Positions 53,202 through 62,144 of a stretch of DNA of 64,000 nucleotides are shown here, piece after piece. Numbering within the stretch: position 1 is the first letter of the stretch; each line of letters opens with the position of its first letter. A model generated the notes under the pieces. It searched no databases and was not told the origin of the DNA. It saw nothing but the letters and a program-made list of their open reading frames with translations. A program made the position numbers and the translations under genes. Origin of the DNA: Paenibacillus sp. FSL R5-0517 (lineage in GTDB: Bacteria; Bacillota; Bacilli; Paenibacillales; Paenibacillaceae); NCBI RefSeq assembly GCF_037974355.1, contig NZ_CP150235.1, positions 2,790,001-2,854,000 on the forward strand. Reading direction: 5' to 3'.

Positions 53202-53945
53202 ATGATGTTACATATTCGCAAATCTATCATGGTCACACTTGCTATTTTACTAATCATTCCACTTTTATTGCCGCAGTCGGTATCTGCCCAATCCGCTTCA
53301 TCGAAGGATCGTGCAAGCAAAGCAAATGCCAAAATCATATATCTGACTTTTGATGATGGGCCAACCGCTCATACGGGTCAGTTACTGGATATTCTGGATC
53401 AGTATAATGCGAAGGCTACGTTTTTCATGCTGGGTCCTCAGATGGAGAAATTTCAGAAGGCTACCAAACGAATTGTAGCTGACGGGCATGGATTGGGTCT
53501 GCATGGTGTGAGTCATGTTCCAAGCAAATTCTATAAATCCGCATATAGCGGTTTGAAAGAGATGCAACAGGCCAATGTAAGTCTGAACAAGGTTGCTGGA
53601 GTTAAAACAAGTCTCGTTCGGACGCCATATGGTAGTAAACCATATCTCAAACCGGCATTCCGTAACGTGCTGCTGGGTCAGGGTGGATTCCATCTATGGG
53701 ATTGGAATGTGGATTCGGAAGACTGGAAGTACAAGCAAGATCACCAGAAAGTCTATAACAGTGTAATGAAGCAGATCCACACCGTACAAAAGAGTGGAAC
53801 AACGCCGGTTGTGCTGATGCACGACCAGGAAGCAACGCTGAAAGTATTACCGCAAGTATTAAAAACATTGAAGGCAGAAGGGTATCGTTTTGAAGTATTA
53901 AGCAAGAAGGTGCAGCCGGTTAACTTCTGGAACGACAAACGTTAA
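53202..53945 (+). CDS. Secreted polysaccharide deacetylase (NodB domain)
   Basis: The 247-residue protein has a signal peptide (IMVTLAILLIIPLLLPQSVSA). The NodB catalytic motifs are TFDDGP (motif 1), HGVSH (motif 2, metal histidines), RTPYGS (motif 3), WDWNVDSEDW (motif 4) and VVLMHD (motif 5). It removes acetyl groups from peptidoglycan or chitin-like polymers outside the cell. The start at 53202 is set by SD AAGGGAGA; the longer frame from 53160 has none. It is similar in size to PdaA-type enzymes, but the substrate is inferred. Confidence 0.9.
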   Translation: MMLHIRKSIMVTLAILLIIPLLLPQSVSAQSASSKDRASKANAKIIYLTFDDGPTAHTGQLLDILDQYNAKATFFMLGPQMEKFQKATKRIVADGHGLGLHGVSHVPSKFYKSAYSGLKEMQQANVSLNKVAGVKTSLVRTPYGSKPYLKPAFRNVLLGQGGFHLWDWNVDSEDWKYKQDHQKVYNSVMKQIHTVQKSGTTPVVLMHDQEATLKVLPQVLKTLKAEGYRFEVLSKKVQPVNFWNDKR

Positions 53946-54023
53946 TATTTTCAATTTTCCGATTCGATCGGACGATAGATAGAGCCTGATAACAGATTGG
54001 TTAAAACGAAGGAGGTACACATC

Positions 54024-54932
54024 ATGAAGAAACAATCATTATGGATGACCATTCCGGTAACGACAGCCGTTTTACTTGCACTGGCAGGATGTGGCGGACC
54101 GGACTCGAATGCAACATCAGAGAGTAGTACTTCGCCAACGACAACAGTGGGTGAGCAAACCGAGACCGGCAGCGGTGGTGCTGATTTCTCTAATGAAAAT
54201 GAAACAGGAACCAAAGAGAACACGGGTACAGTGAATAGTGTAGAAACATCAGGAGCGCAGTCGGGCGGAAACCATACTGCGACAGGTCAATCCGGTGTGA
54301 ATGATGTGATCAAGCAAGTTCGCAACCAGTTGAAGATGGAGGATGCAGCGTTACCCACTTCGTTCCCCTTGGATAAAGGCGCATATTTGGGTGCGGCAAT
54401 ACCGTCCAATACGGCTGATGCATTCAAAGTGAACTTCTACGCGTCCACGCAATCCGTTGCCGTTAATGATCCATCTTTAACGGCTTCCGACAGTAAGGTA
54501 CCTTTACTGGCTTCCTATGAAGTGAAAACGTATAAGGACCCTGAGCAGGAAAGTATTTTCCCAGAGACAGACCTGAAAGATATTCCAGCAGATATGGCTG
54601 TGGATCTGGGACATGGCATCAAAGGCATGGCTGAAGGTGCCGCAGGCAGTCAATATCTGACTTGGCAAGAAGGCAGATGGACGCTGCAAATTCGTTCCGT
54701 CTCCGAAGATGAAATGAATAACCCCGGCATAGCGAAGAAAATGGTGGAGTACTTGGAATCACATACATTGCCTGTACCCAAAGATAAAGGGTATATCAAG
54801 GTTGAATATCCAAGTGGTGGAAAGTCTGTTCATGTAACGGTCTCATGGCAGGACGGTCATAAAATTCATCAGCTTAAGACTGATCAAGTACCACTGGAGG
54901 CTCTTGGCATGACTGTATCTGTGAAATCTTAA
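54024..54932 (+). CDS. Secreted lipoprotein, unknown
   Basis: The 302-residue product has a lipoprotein signal: MKKQSLWMTIPVTTAVLLALAGC with the lipobox LALAGC. A Ser/Thr/Gly/Glu-rich linker of about 75 residues follows, then a folded domain (about 95-300) with QLKMEDAALPTSFPLD and TWQEGRWTLQIRSVSED. I do not recognise a family. SD GAAGGAGGTA supports the start at 54024. It follows the deacetylase gene by 78 bases. Confidence 0.75.
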   Translation: MKKQSLWMTIPVTTAVLLALAGCGGPDSNATSESSTSPTTTVGEQTETGSGGADFSNENETGTKENTGTVNSVETSGAQSGGNHTATGQSGVNDVIKQVRNQLKMEDAALPTSFPLDKGAYLGAAIPSNTADAFKVNFYASTQSVAVNDPSLTASDSKVPLLASYEVKTYKDPEQESIFPETDLKDIPADMAVDLGHGIKGMAEGAAGSQYLTWQEGRWTLQIRSVSEDEMNNPGIAKKMVEYLESHTLPVPKDKGYIKVEYPSGGKSVHVTVSWQDGHKIHQLKTDQVPLEALGMTVSVKS

Positions 54933-54989
54933 GGATTTAATGGATATTCTGAGTTGTAGAAGAGACGCGTATTGGATGGTTGTAATAAA

Positions 54990-55034
54990 CTAAAAGAGCT
55001 TGGTCCAGATTGGTTTCTGGGCCAAGCTCTTTTA
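54990..55034. terminator. Bidirectional terminator, lipoprotein / desR
   Basis: CTAAAAGAGCTTGG pairs perfectly with CCAAGCTCTTTTAG, so T runs result on both strands. Confidence 0.9.
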
Positions 55035-55129
55035 GTTGTAGCATGTTATGGCAACGTGTGAAAAATTATTGCGGCTTATGCAGTCGGGGTACATACTTAT
55101 TTTTGTTTCAATGGGTTAAAGCGGTACTT

Positions 55130-55729
55130 TCATTTGAACCACCCTTTTTCCTTAGAGCGAGTGATGGCCTCAATGCGGTTACTGGCATTTAACTTGTTGA
55201 GAATAATGGAAATATAGTTACGCACCGTACCCGTTGTGATGAATAGATGCCCGGCGATTTCCTTGGTGTTTTTGCCATCGGCCATGAGGCCTAGTACGGC
55301 ATTTTCGCGCTCTGTCAGAGGATTTTCTTCTACATAAGCTTCGTCTACCAAGTCGGGAGCGAAGATACGTCTGCCATTCATAACTTGGCGGATCGCCTCA
55401 GCAAGTTCTTCAATTGGACTGTCCTTAAGCAGGTAACCACGGACACCACCCTTTAAGGCGCGTTCGAAATATCCGGTCCGGGCAAAAGTGGTTAGGATAA
55501 TGACCTTACAGCTCATTCCTTTGAGTTCTTCTGCGGCTTCGAGGCCGCTTTTCACGGGCATTTCTATATCCATCAGACAGATGTCTGGTGCAAGCTCCTG
55601 TACAAGGGTAAGGGCTTCCTGGCCGTTGCTGGCACGTCCGACGACTTCCATATCTTCCTCCAGATTGAGAAGGGAAGACAAGGCACCGAGCATCATGCGC
55701 TGATCTTCCGCGATTACAATTCTAATCAT
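55130..55729 (-). CDS. desR: Response regulator of the DesR type
   Basis: The 199-residue protein has a receiver domain with phospho-accepting Asp54 (ICLMDIEMPVKSG) and a NarL/LuxR helix-turn-helix (PLTERENAVLGLMADGKNTKEIA, TTGTVRNYISIILNKL). Asp54 is also the DesR position in B. subtilis. It activates the desaturase gene upon cold. Its ATG overlaps the desK stop by four bases, so the pair are coupled. Confidence 0.93.
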   Translation of the reverse strand: MIRIVIAEDQRMMLGALSSLLNLEEDMEVVGRASNGQEALTLVQELAPDICLMDIEMPVKSGLEAAEELKGMSCKVIILTTFARTGYFERALKGGVRGYLLKDSPIEELAEAIRQVMNGRRIFAPDLVDEAYVEENPLTERENAVLGLMADGKNTKEIAGHLFITTGTVRNYISIILNKLNASNRIEAITRSKEKGWFK

Positions 55730-56874
55730 GATTCTGCCTCCTTTATCGGTTTGCGGACGAGTTTGGGAACATGAATAATTATCTCTGTACCCTGAATGTC
55801 TGCATCAGATCGAATATCCAAACAGCCATTTACAAATTCAAGTCGTTCTTTCATGCCCAAAATTCCTGTTCCGCGCCGCTCTTGTCTGTGTGATCGTTCT
55901 ATTCCGACGCCGTTGTCTTGTACTGTGAGTACATTATTGGCGGGTGTTTCCTCAATGACGATGGTACATGCTGTTGCCTGACTATGTTTGACCACGTTGG
56001 TGACCGCTTCTTTCAAGCACATGCCAAGCACATTTTCATTCAATTGAGACGTGTCTTGTAGCTTCGGATTGCCATCCAGTATAAATTCAATTGAAGCGGC
56101 CTTCAGAATCTGCTCCGCCCGGAACAGTTCATCGACCAATTGTGTACCACGCATGGTGGTGACCATTTCCCGGACTTCCTTCAAAGCTGTACTTGCCGTT
56201 TGCCTGAGGTCGTTCAATTCAATCTCGGCCTGATCGGGATTATTACGGAGCAGCCGCTTCGCCAGATCGGTTTTTAGACCGATCAGAGAGAGCTTCTGTC
56301 CAAGGGTATCGTGCAGGTCACGAGCGATACGCTGACGTTCTTCCATTTTCACGAGATCGTCAAGTCGCTTGTTCGCATTCTCCAATTGGCCTTCCAATTG
56401 TTCAGTCTTATTTTTATTATACGTACTGATTGGAAGCAGGATGGAGGCCATTAAACTGATGAATACAAACGGGAACTGACTCACGAGCAATGAACTCTGA
56501 TTGATAAAACCATAATTAATGGTTAGGAAACTGGCTCCCAGGTTCACCGAATAGAGCGTGAAGAAACCAGCTTTATTTTTAATATTCCCAATAAAAAAAG
56601 CAAGAAACAATGAAAAGTAGGCATAATCATAGGCGATTGTCATCGTAATGGATATGGCAATGAGCAATCCAATCCACATGTATACCTGCCAGCCCTTGGT
56701 GATGAAGGCGAGCAGATAACATACGAAGAAAACGAGAATGATTACAATGCCGGTTACCATCGTCCATAATTTGGAATATTGTGAAATGTAATAGAAGGGC
56801 AGGATGAAAAAGACAAGCCATACATAAGGATTTAACCCTGTATTTTTATAAAAAATCTGCATCCACTTCTGAAT
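55726..56874 (-). CDS. desK: Sensor histidine kinase of the DesK type (membrane thermosensor)
   Basis: The 382-residue protein has four or five helices (about 15-155), a coiled-coil linker (QLEGQLENANKRLDDLVKMEE), the phospho-accepting His in ERQRIARDLHDTLGQKLSLIGLK, and an ATPase domain (MCLKEAVTNVVKHSQA, DNGVGIE, GTGILGMKERLEF). The start is taken as ATT at 56874, six bases after the SD AAGGAGGAG; this makes the histidine number 188 and the N terminus as long as in B. subtilis DesK. The next ATG (56862) lies 18 bases from the SD. It senses membrane fluidity and phosphorylates DesR. Confidence 0.9.
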   Translation of the reverse strand: MQKWMQIFYKNTGLNPYVWLVFFILPFYYISQYSKLWTMVTGIVIILVFFVCYLLAFITKGWQVYMWIGLLIAISITMTIAYDYAYFSLFLAFFIGNIKNKAGFFTLYSVNLGASFLTINYGFINQSSLLVSQFPFVFISLMASILLPISTYNKNKTEQLEGQLENANKRLDDLVKMEERQRIARDLHDTLGQKLSLIGLKTDLAKRLLRNNPDQAEIELNDLRQTASTALKEVREMVTTMRGTQLVDELFRAEQILKAASIEFILDGNPKLQDTSQLNENVLGMCLKEAVTNVVKHSQATACTIVIEETPANNVLTVQDNGVGIERSHRQERRGTGILGMKERLEFVNGCLDIRSDADIQGTEIIIHVPKLVRKPIKEAES

Positions 56875-56905
56875 ATGATTCTCCTCCTTGCACTTGTACT
56901 CAACC

Positions 56906-56927
56906 GTAGCATGACTGTAGCATGACT
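56906..56927 (-). repeat. Tandem 11-bp repeat upstream of desK
   Basis: GTAGCATGACT occurs twice in tandem on the plus strand (AGTCATGCTAC on the minus). Each unit contains GTCAT, the same half-site found in palindromes before des. It lies about 30 bases before the desK start. Confidence 0.6.
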
Positions 56928-56961
56928 ATGGCTTGAACACAAGAAAACGAATCCGACAGAG

Positions 56962-58020
56962 TTAAGGCTTCTCTGTCAGACCCGCTGGATTCGTTACACG
57001 GATAGTTGGTTGAACATAAGGTTTGCGGGATAGATGTTTGAGCTGTCTAAAGCTAATGAACTGTTTAGAATCTTCATCCCACAGACGGAAGCGCAGGGCA
57101 ACCAAACTTGAACGCAGTGTAATGGTAGTTGCCTTTTGCAAGGGTGGTGTTGCATTATGTGCTTCTTCCAAGAAATAGTTAGGTACACGCGGGCTCAAGT
57201 GATGCACATGGTGAAACCCAATATTGCCACTGATCCATTGCAATAATTTTGGCAATTTGTAATAAGAACTACCTTCGACAGCGGCTTTTACATAACTCCA
57301 TTCATCTTCGTGTTCAAAATAAGTCTCTTCAAACTGATGCTGCACGTAGAACAGCCAGATCCCAAAGAAACCGGAGAAGAAGAATATAGGTGCCTGCACC
57401 ATTACAAAAGCCTGCCATCCGACTAACCAGCACATGAATGCATAGAGGGCTACGATTAATACTGTAGTCAGATGTGTATTGATGCGTTCTTTACGTCTTG
57501 CACCTTTACGGTTGAAACGGTAAGCCAACAGAAACACGTAGATAGGTCCGATACAGAACAATACGAACGGATTACGATAAATCCGATAGAAGAGGCGTCC
57601 CCAAGGAGAAGCTTCTTTGTATTCGTCAACCGTCATAACCCAGATATCACCAACGCCGCGTTTGTCAAGATTACTGCTTGTCGCGTGATGGATAGAGTGC
57701 TCATTTTTCCACTGTTGATAGGGTGTCACTGTTAATACACCAGTAATGGTACCGAGAATATCATTGGCACGTTTGCTCTTGAAGAATGAACCATGACAGC
57801 AGTCATGGAAGATAATGAATGTCCGTAGTACAAATCCGGATGCCACCAAGGCAATCGGGAAGGTCAGCCAGTAGGATACTGATAAGCTAAAGTAAGCCGC
57901 AGCCCATAGCAGGAAGAGCGGAAGCAATGTATTGATTAACTGTCGGATACTTAATCTGAGATCATTTTTTTCGTAAGGGGTGACTTCTTTTTTTAGCGCC
58001 ATTTCTTTATTTCTACTCAT
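56962..58020 (-). CDS. des: Membrane fatty acid desaturase
   Basis: The 352-residue protein introduces double bonds into phospholipid acyl chains at low temperature. The three histidine boxes are HDCCHGS (near 74), HSIHH (near 110) and HHVHH (near 275). About four hydrophobic helices are seen. SD GAAGGAGGAC precedes the ATG at 58020. It is the first gene of des-desK-desR, the same order as in B. subtilis, although a 99-base gap separates des and desK. Confidence 0.93.
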   Translation of the reverse strand: MSRNKEMALKKEVTPYEKNDLRLSIRQLINTLLPLFLLWAAAYFSLSVSYWLTFPIALVASGFVLRTFIIFHDCCHGSFFKSKRANDILGTITGVLTVTPYQQWKNEHSIHHATSSNLDKRGVGDIWVMTVDEYKEASPWGRLFYRIYRNPFVLFCIGPIYVFLLAYRFNRKGARRKERINTHLTTVLIVALYAFMCWLVGWQAFVMVQAPIFFFSGFFGIWLFYVQHQFEETYFEHEDEWSYVKAAVEGSSYYKLPKLLQWISGNIGFHHVHHLSPRVPNYFLEEAHNATPPLQKATTITLRSSLVALRFRLWDEDSKQFISFRQLKHLSRKPYVQPTIRVTNPAGLTEKP

Positions 58021-58128
58021 TGACGTGTGTCCTCCTTCAATCGTTATAACTGTATCAGCTACAACTTGACGTTTCCCGGTAAGACTTTCCTCTAGGAAGC
58101 GTTTTTATCATTGTAAAACAATCGGATC

Positions 58129-58198
58129 ATGACAGTAAGTCATAAACGTCAGCCCTCTGTAATGATGAATATCAATGATGGACCATGACATTTGTCAT
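58129..58198. promoter_or_regulatory. Candidate DesR operators in the des leader
   Basis: Two inverted repeats with ATGAC/GTCAT arms are seen: ATGAC-N5-GTCAT at 58129-58143 and CATGAC-N4-GTCATG at 58184-58199 (perfect). They lie 109 to 180 bases before des, as expected for an activator. The rest of the 58021-58395 gap is AT-rich with no other clear feature. Confidence 0.5.
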
Positions 58199-58395
58199 GG
58201 GTGTATGATGCTGAAAGGCTTGGCGGAAGTCTAAAAGAGTACGTTTTACAAATTCCTTTGCACAAATCACGCAACAATTTGTATTATGTATACAATTTTT
58301 GTTGTGAGCATGGTAAAATCTATCTTTGAGTGATTATGACAACTTATGAGACGGGTCGATTAGGTTGATTTCTGATGGATTGGATGGAATGCTTA

Positions 58396-59235
58396 ATGAA
58401 GAAACGAATTACGGATATTCTATTTATTATGGCAGGTGCATTTCTGTTTGCGCTGGCGGTGAACCTGTTCGTCATCCCGAACGATTTGGCTGAAGGCGGG
58501 GTAACGGGTATAACGATTATTTTGTATTACCTGTTTGAATGGTCACCAGGACTGATGAACCTGATCCTGAACGGTATTTTGTTAATTGTGGGATACCGGT
58601 TTCTAGATAAAACGACTACGGTGTATACGATTATTGCGGTTGTGTTCAATTCATTGTTCCTGCATCTGACAGAGAGCTGGACCATTGACTCGCATGAGCT
58701 GTGGATTAATACGATATTTGGTGGATTGTTTGCCGGTCTTGGGATCGGCTTGATTGTTAGAGTAGGGGGAACAACAGCCGGAACCGTTATCTTGGCACGG
58801 CTTGCCAATAAATATTTGGATTGGAACATCAGTTATGGATTATTATTTTTTGATCTGATTGTGGCATTCTCATCTTTCTTCATTATAGGGCCGCAAGGTC
58901 TGATGTGTACGATTGTCTTGCTGTTCGTGGGGACCAAAACGATGGAGTTCATTATTGAAGGACTCAATCCGAAAAAGGCGGTTATGATCATCTCCTCCAA
59001 ACAGGATGAGATTGCGAAGCAAGTGATTGAGAAGATGGACCGTGGTGTAACCGTGTTATCCGGACATGGGTATTACACGAAAAATAAGAAAGAGATCCTC
59101 TACATTGTCATTAGCAAGCAGGAAGTTTCCATGCTGAAGAAGATTGTACGAGCGGAAGATGAGATTGCTTTTATCACCATTCATGACGTGCGTGATGTAT
59201 TCGGGGAAGGATTTATCGAACTTTCCAAAACTTAA
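58396..59235 (+). CDS. YitT-family membrane protein (DUF161/DUF2179)
   Basis: The 279-residue protein has five or six helices starting with RITDILFIMAGAFLFALAVNLF, and a C-terminal cytosolic domain (about 205-275) with MISSKQDEIAKQVIEKMDRGVTVLSGHGYYT. The NDLAEGGVTGI segment is typical of YitT. Function is unknown. ATG at 58396 gives the usual family start; ATG at 58375 is the alternative, and neither has a strong SD. Confidence 0.88.
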   Translation: MKKRITDILFIMAGAFLFALAVNLFVIPNDLAEGGVTGITIILYYLFEWSPGLMNLILNGILLIVGYRFLDKTTTVYTIIAVVFNSLFLHLTESWTIDSHELWINTIFGGLFAGLGIGLIVRVGGTTAGTVILARLANKYLDWNISYGLLFFDLIVAFSSFFIIGPQGLMCTIVLLFVGTKTMEFIIEGLNPKKAVMIISSKQDEIAKQVIEKMDRGVTVLSGHGYYTKNKKEILYIVISKQEVSMLKKIVRAEDEIAFITIHDVRDVFGEGFIELSKT

Positions 59236-59275
59236 GTAATAGGTATATATGCATTAGGTATATATGAAAGAAGGG

Positions 59276-59306
59276 AGTTGCGGTGAAATATCACCGCAAC
59301 TTTTTT
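59276..59306 (+). terminator. Rho-independent terminator after yitT
   Basis: GTTGCGGTGA pairs with TCACCGCAAC across AATA, followed by six T. Confidence 0.9.
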
Positions 59307-59780
59307 GATAGGATTGAACCGGGTATTAATCTAGTTCAAAAAGAAAGAACCCTTCTCATAGAGAAGGGCAAAAGAATATTAATAATGTCTTCTTTTTTTG
59401 ACTCCACAGTATTCAACAGTGACATGACAGTGTTTTTTACATTTTGTAGGGACATATTTAATTTTAGTAACACAAGTTTTCGTGATTTTTTTGTAAAAAC
59501 ACTTTGGTTTTGGGTGACATCCTTTATGCTTTCTGTACATATTGAACCCTCCCTGATTGTGATAAGGTATTGTATGAACAGGGCAATGTATCGGTAATGT
59601 ATAAACGTCTATTATTGTATAATAATTCCTTTATTAGGCTTTTGTGTTACTAGTGAAGGCGTGGTTCTTTCTATTAAAAGAATACAATGACAAAAAGCTG
59701 TACACCTATCAATCACGATGATATATTAAATTTAATTAATTTGTTAATAAACTTAACTAACTATTAAAGGAGGCGATTGC
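59307..59780 (+). promoter_or_regulatory. Non-coding leader of the ROK locus, possible operator
   Basis: This AT-rich stretch has no credible gene. A CCCTTCTC-ATA-GAGAAGGG hairpin lies at about 59349-59367. Just before the ROK gene, an imperfect inverted repeat TTAATTTGTT / AACTTAACTAA (59737-59761) resembles operators of XylR-type ROK repressors, so autoregulation is possible but unproven. Confidence 0.3.
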
Positions 59781-61007
59781 ATGGCTGGCACACCGCAATA
59801 TATCCGTAATCTGAATGAAAACCTCATTATGGATGCCCTGATAACTCAGGGAACCATGTCTAGAGCGGATATCAGCCGTCAGACCGGACTTAGTAAACCA
59901 ACGGTGTCGTTGGCTGTAGAACATCTGATTGACCGTAATCTGGTGAAGGAAATGGGGAGAGCTGACAATGCTCAGGGTCGCAAAGCAACCCTCATCCGTT
60001 TCAATGAAACGGCTTATTATGTCTGTGGTATAGATATCGGCGCAACACGTATTCGGATCGCATTATCCGATCTGACTGGAGAAATCATTGCCTATCGAAC
60101 ACATCCCATGGTTGTCCAAGAAGGTCAGGAGCGAGCGGAAGCGACGATGCTGGAGCTTCTTCGAGGCCATCTGAATGAATTGCTTGATGAGAATCATCTG
60201 AACTGGGATCAGATTCAGTGCATCGGGTTCGGTATACCGGGCGTAGTCTTGCCTGATTCGGGACGTATCCATCGTATTGTGGACCCGTTAGTTGGTCTGG
60301 AACAAGCATTCTCTCTAGAGTCGTTGTCAGGCGCTTTTCCCTGTGAAGTGATTCTGGAAAATGATGTGAATCTTGCGGCGCTTGGGGAGTATCGAAGTGG
60401 TGCAGCAGCAGGTTGTAACTTGTTTGTTTTTTTCTCCATCGGTACAGGGACGGGCGCTGGCATTATGGTACATGGCCAACTGCTACGAGGTCTTGGTGGG
60501 TTAACCGGAGAGATCGCAGAGATGTTGATGGAGGATGGCCGTCGTCTGGAGGAAGTGCTGTCAGCCGATGGTCTGATGCAGTTGGCGAAACGTCACCTTA
60601 ATCCGCATGATGAACTATTGCAAGTTGCTGATTCGGGTGCGGATGTAAATGTAGTTGCAGTTGCAGATGATCTTCACAGACACTTGACTCCCGAGAAGTT
60701 ATTTGAAGCCGCACGCAATGGAGAAATAGATGCCTTGGATATTTTACAACAATACAGCCAGATGATTGCTTCAGCTCTGCGTCATATTAGCGTTGTGCTT
60801 GCTCCAGATCTTATTGTGCTTGGCGGGGGCGTAGGAGGAAATGGCGATGTATTATTGCCTTTACTGAGACAGGTCATATCTGAGCAATTCCCGGTGCAAC
60901 CACAGCTAATCTGCTCCAAGCTTGGTGAGCAGGCTGTTGTCACTGGCGCAGTGCAGGTGGCCATAAAACAAACGATGCTGAACCTTCAGCAGGAAGCGTT
61001 GGAATAA
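59781..61007 (+). CDS. ROK-family transcriptional regulator
   Basis: The 408-residue protein has an N-terminal winged helix-turn-helix (about 10-70, GTMSRADISRQTGLSKPTVSLAV) joined to a ROK sugar-sensing domain (YVCGIDIGATRIRIALSD, FSIGTGTGAGIMV, LGGGVGGNGDVLLPLL). The usual EIGH zinc region reads EIAEMLMEDGRRLEEVLS, with no CxCGxxGC motif, so it lacks the normal zinc site. SD AAAGGAGGCG precedes the ATG. It likely represses its own sugar locus. Confidence 0.87.
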   Translation: MAGTPQYIRNLNENLIMDALITQGTMSRADISRQTGLSKPTVSLAVEHLIDRNLVKEMGRADNAQGRKATLIRFNETAYYVCGIDIGATRIRIALSDLTGEIIAYRTHPMVVQEGQERAEATMLELLRGHLNELLDENHLNWDQIQCIGFGIPGVVLPDSGRIHRIVDPLVGLEQAFSLESLSGAFPCEVILENDVNLAALGEYRSGAAAGCNLFVFFSIGTGTGAGIMVHGQLLRGLGGLTGEIAEMLMEDGRRLEEVLSADGLMQLAKRHLNPHDELLQVADSGADVNVVAVADDLHRHLTPEKLFEAARNGEIDALDILQQYSQMIASALRHISVVLAPDLIVLGGGVGGNGDVLLPLLRQVISEQFPVQPQLICSKLGEQAVVTGAVQVAIKQTMLNLQQEALE

Positions 61008-61043
61008 AAGATTGGATACACAATATCTGAGGAGGGAAACGGG

Positions 61044-62102
61044 ATGACAGAATTCTTGAAAAACGTAAGTAATGATTATTCGTCTAATCAGGATGGTACG
61101 GTTGGAGGTGATCTATCCGGTTGGATTGCAGGTATTGATATTGGAGGCACCAAAACATTGATGCTTTTGTCATCACGACAGGCTGGAAGCAAAGTTCATG
61201 AACGTATCTTGCCTACGCGTGTCAGTGATCAGCCGGATGAGTTCTTCCGATGGTTATTCGCTGAACTGGACACCTTCTGCCGCGAGGTTGGATGCCGTCT
61301 GGATCAACTTTCTGGTGCAGGCTTGGGATTCCCTGGTGTCATTCTGCAAGATGAGGGAGTACTGCGAAGTGCTCCGGCTTTTCAGTGGGCTGAGCAAGAT
61401 ATTCGCCCTGTGATTGCGAAGTATTACAGCGGAAACATCATGTTGGATAATGATGTGAATATGGCTGCAATGGGAGAATATGATCAAGGGGCAGCACAGG
61501 GACATCAACATTGTGTAATGGTCACGGTTGGAACAGGTATTGGAGCTGCTCTTATCCTGAATGGGCAACTCTACAGCGGACAAAATGGAGCAGCAGGTGA
61601 GATTGGGCATTTCATTGCAGGAGATGAAGGACTTCATACGGGTTATGTTGCGGATGCGGATTCCTTTGGTGTATTTGAGCAAGCGACTTCAGGTACGGGA
61701 ATTACTGAACAAGCAAGACGTTATTTTAAAGAGGGTAAGGGAAGTGCCTTATCTCTGGTCATGAGTCTGGCAGGAGGTGAAGTGCAGCAGATTGAAGCCA
61801 GACATGTATTCAAGGCAGCCGAATCAGATGATGTTGCTGCACTTGAGATTCTTGAACTGCCTATGCGTTATATGGCTAGAGGTCTGGCGAATATTACGGC
61901 TTTACTTAATCCTTCCATGATTGTAATCGGTGGAGGTGTGGCAGCATCCAACCCATCCTATTATCTAAATGAAGTGCGTACACGTCTCGAGCGTTATACC
62001 GTTCTGCCTGCACGTTTAGCTGTAGCTGAACTTGGTAATAGAGCAGGAGCAATCGGGGCATTGGCTGTAATCAGGTCGAGTCTGGCACGGACATACCATT
62101 AG
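61044..62102 (+). CDS. ROK-family sugar kinase-like protein
   Basis: The 352-residue protein has the ATP motif AGIDIGGTKTLMLL, the sugar-binding GAGLGFPGV and LDNDVNMAAMGEY, VGTGIGAALILNG and the EIGH motif (AAGEIGHFIAGDEG). The zinc-binding CxCGxxGC that normally follows EIGH is missing and replaced by YVADADSFGVFEQA. Glucokinase or a related hexose kinase role is inferred. SD GGAGGG precedes the ATG. It lies 36 bases after the ROK regulator and 42 bases before the MFS gene. Confidence 0.85.
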   Translation: MTEFLKNVSNDYSSNQDGTVGGDLSGWIAGIDIGGTKTLMLLSSRQAGSKVHERILPTRVSDQPDEFFRWLFAELDTFCREVGCRLDQLSGAGLGFPGVILQDEGVLRSAPAFQWAEQDIRPVIAKYYSGNIMLDNDVNMAAMGEYDQGAAQGHQHCVMVTVGTGIGAALILNGQLYSGQNGAAGEIGHFIAGDEGLHTGYVADADSFGVFEQATSGTGITEQARRYFKEGKGSALSLVMSLAGGEVQQIEARHVFKAAESDDVAALEILELPMRYMARGLANITALLNPSMIVIGGGVAASNPSYYLNEVRTRLERYTVLPARLAVAELGNRAGAIGALAVIRSSLARTYH

Positions 62103-62144
62103 AGATAGGTGAAGCTACTATAGAATTAAAGGATGGAGATCCGG

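Noticed and set aside
59283..59597. 104-aa ORF with a Phe-rich sequence
   Set aside because: It starts in the terminator stem after yitT, has no SD and low-complexity composition; treated as spurious.
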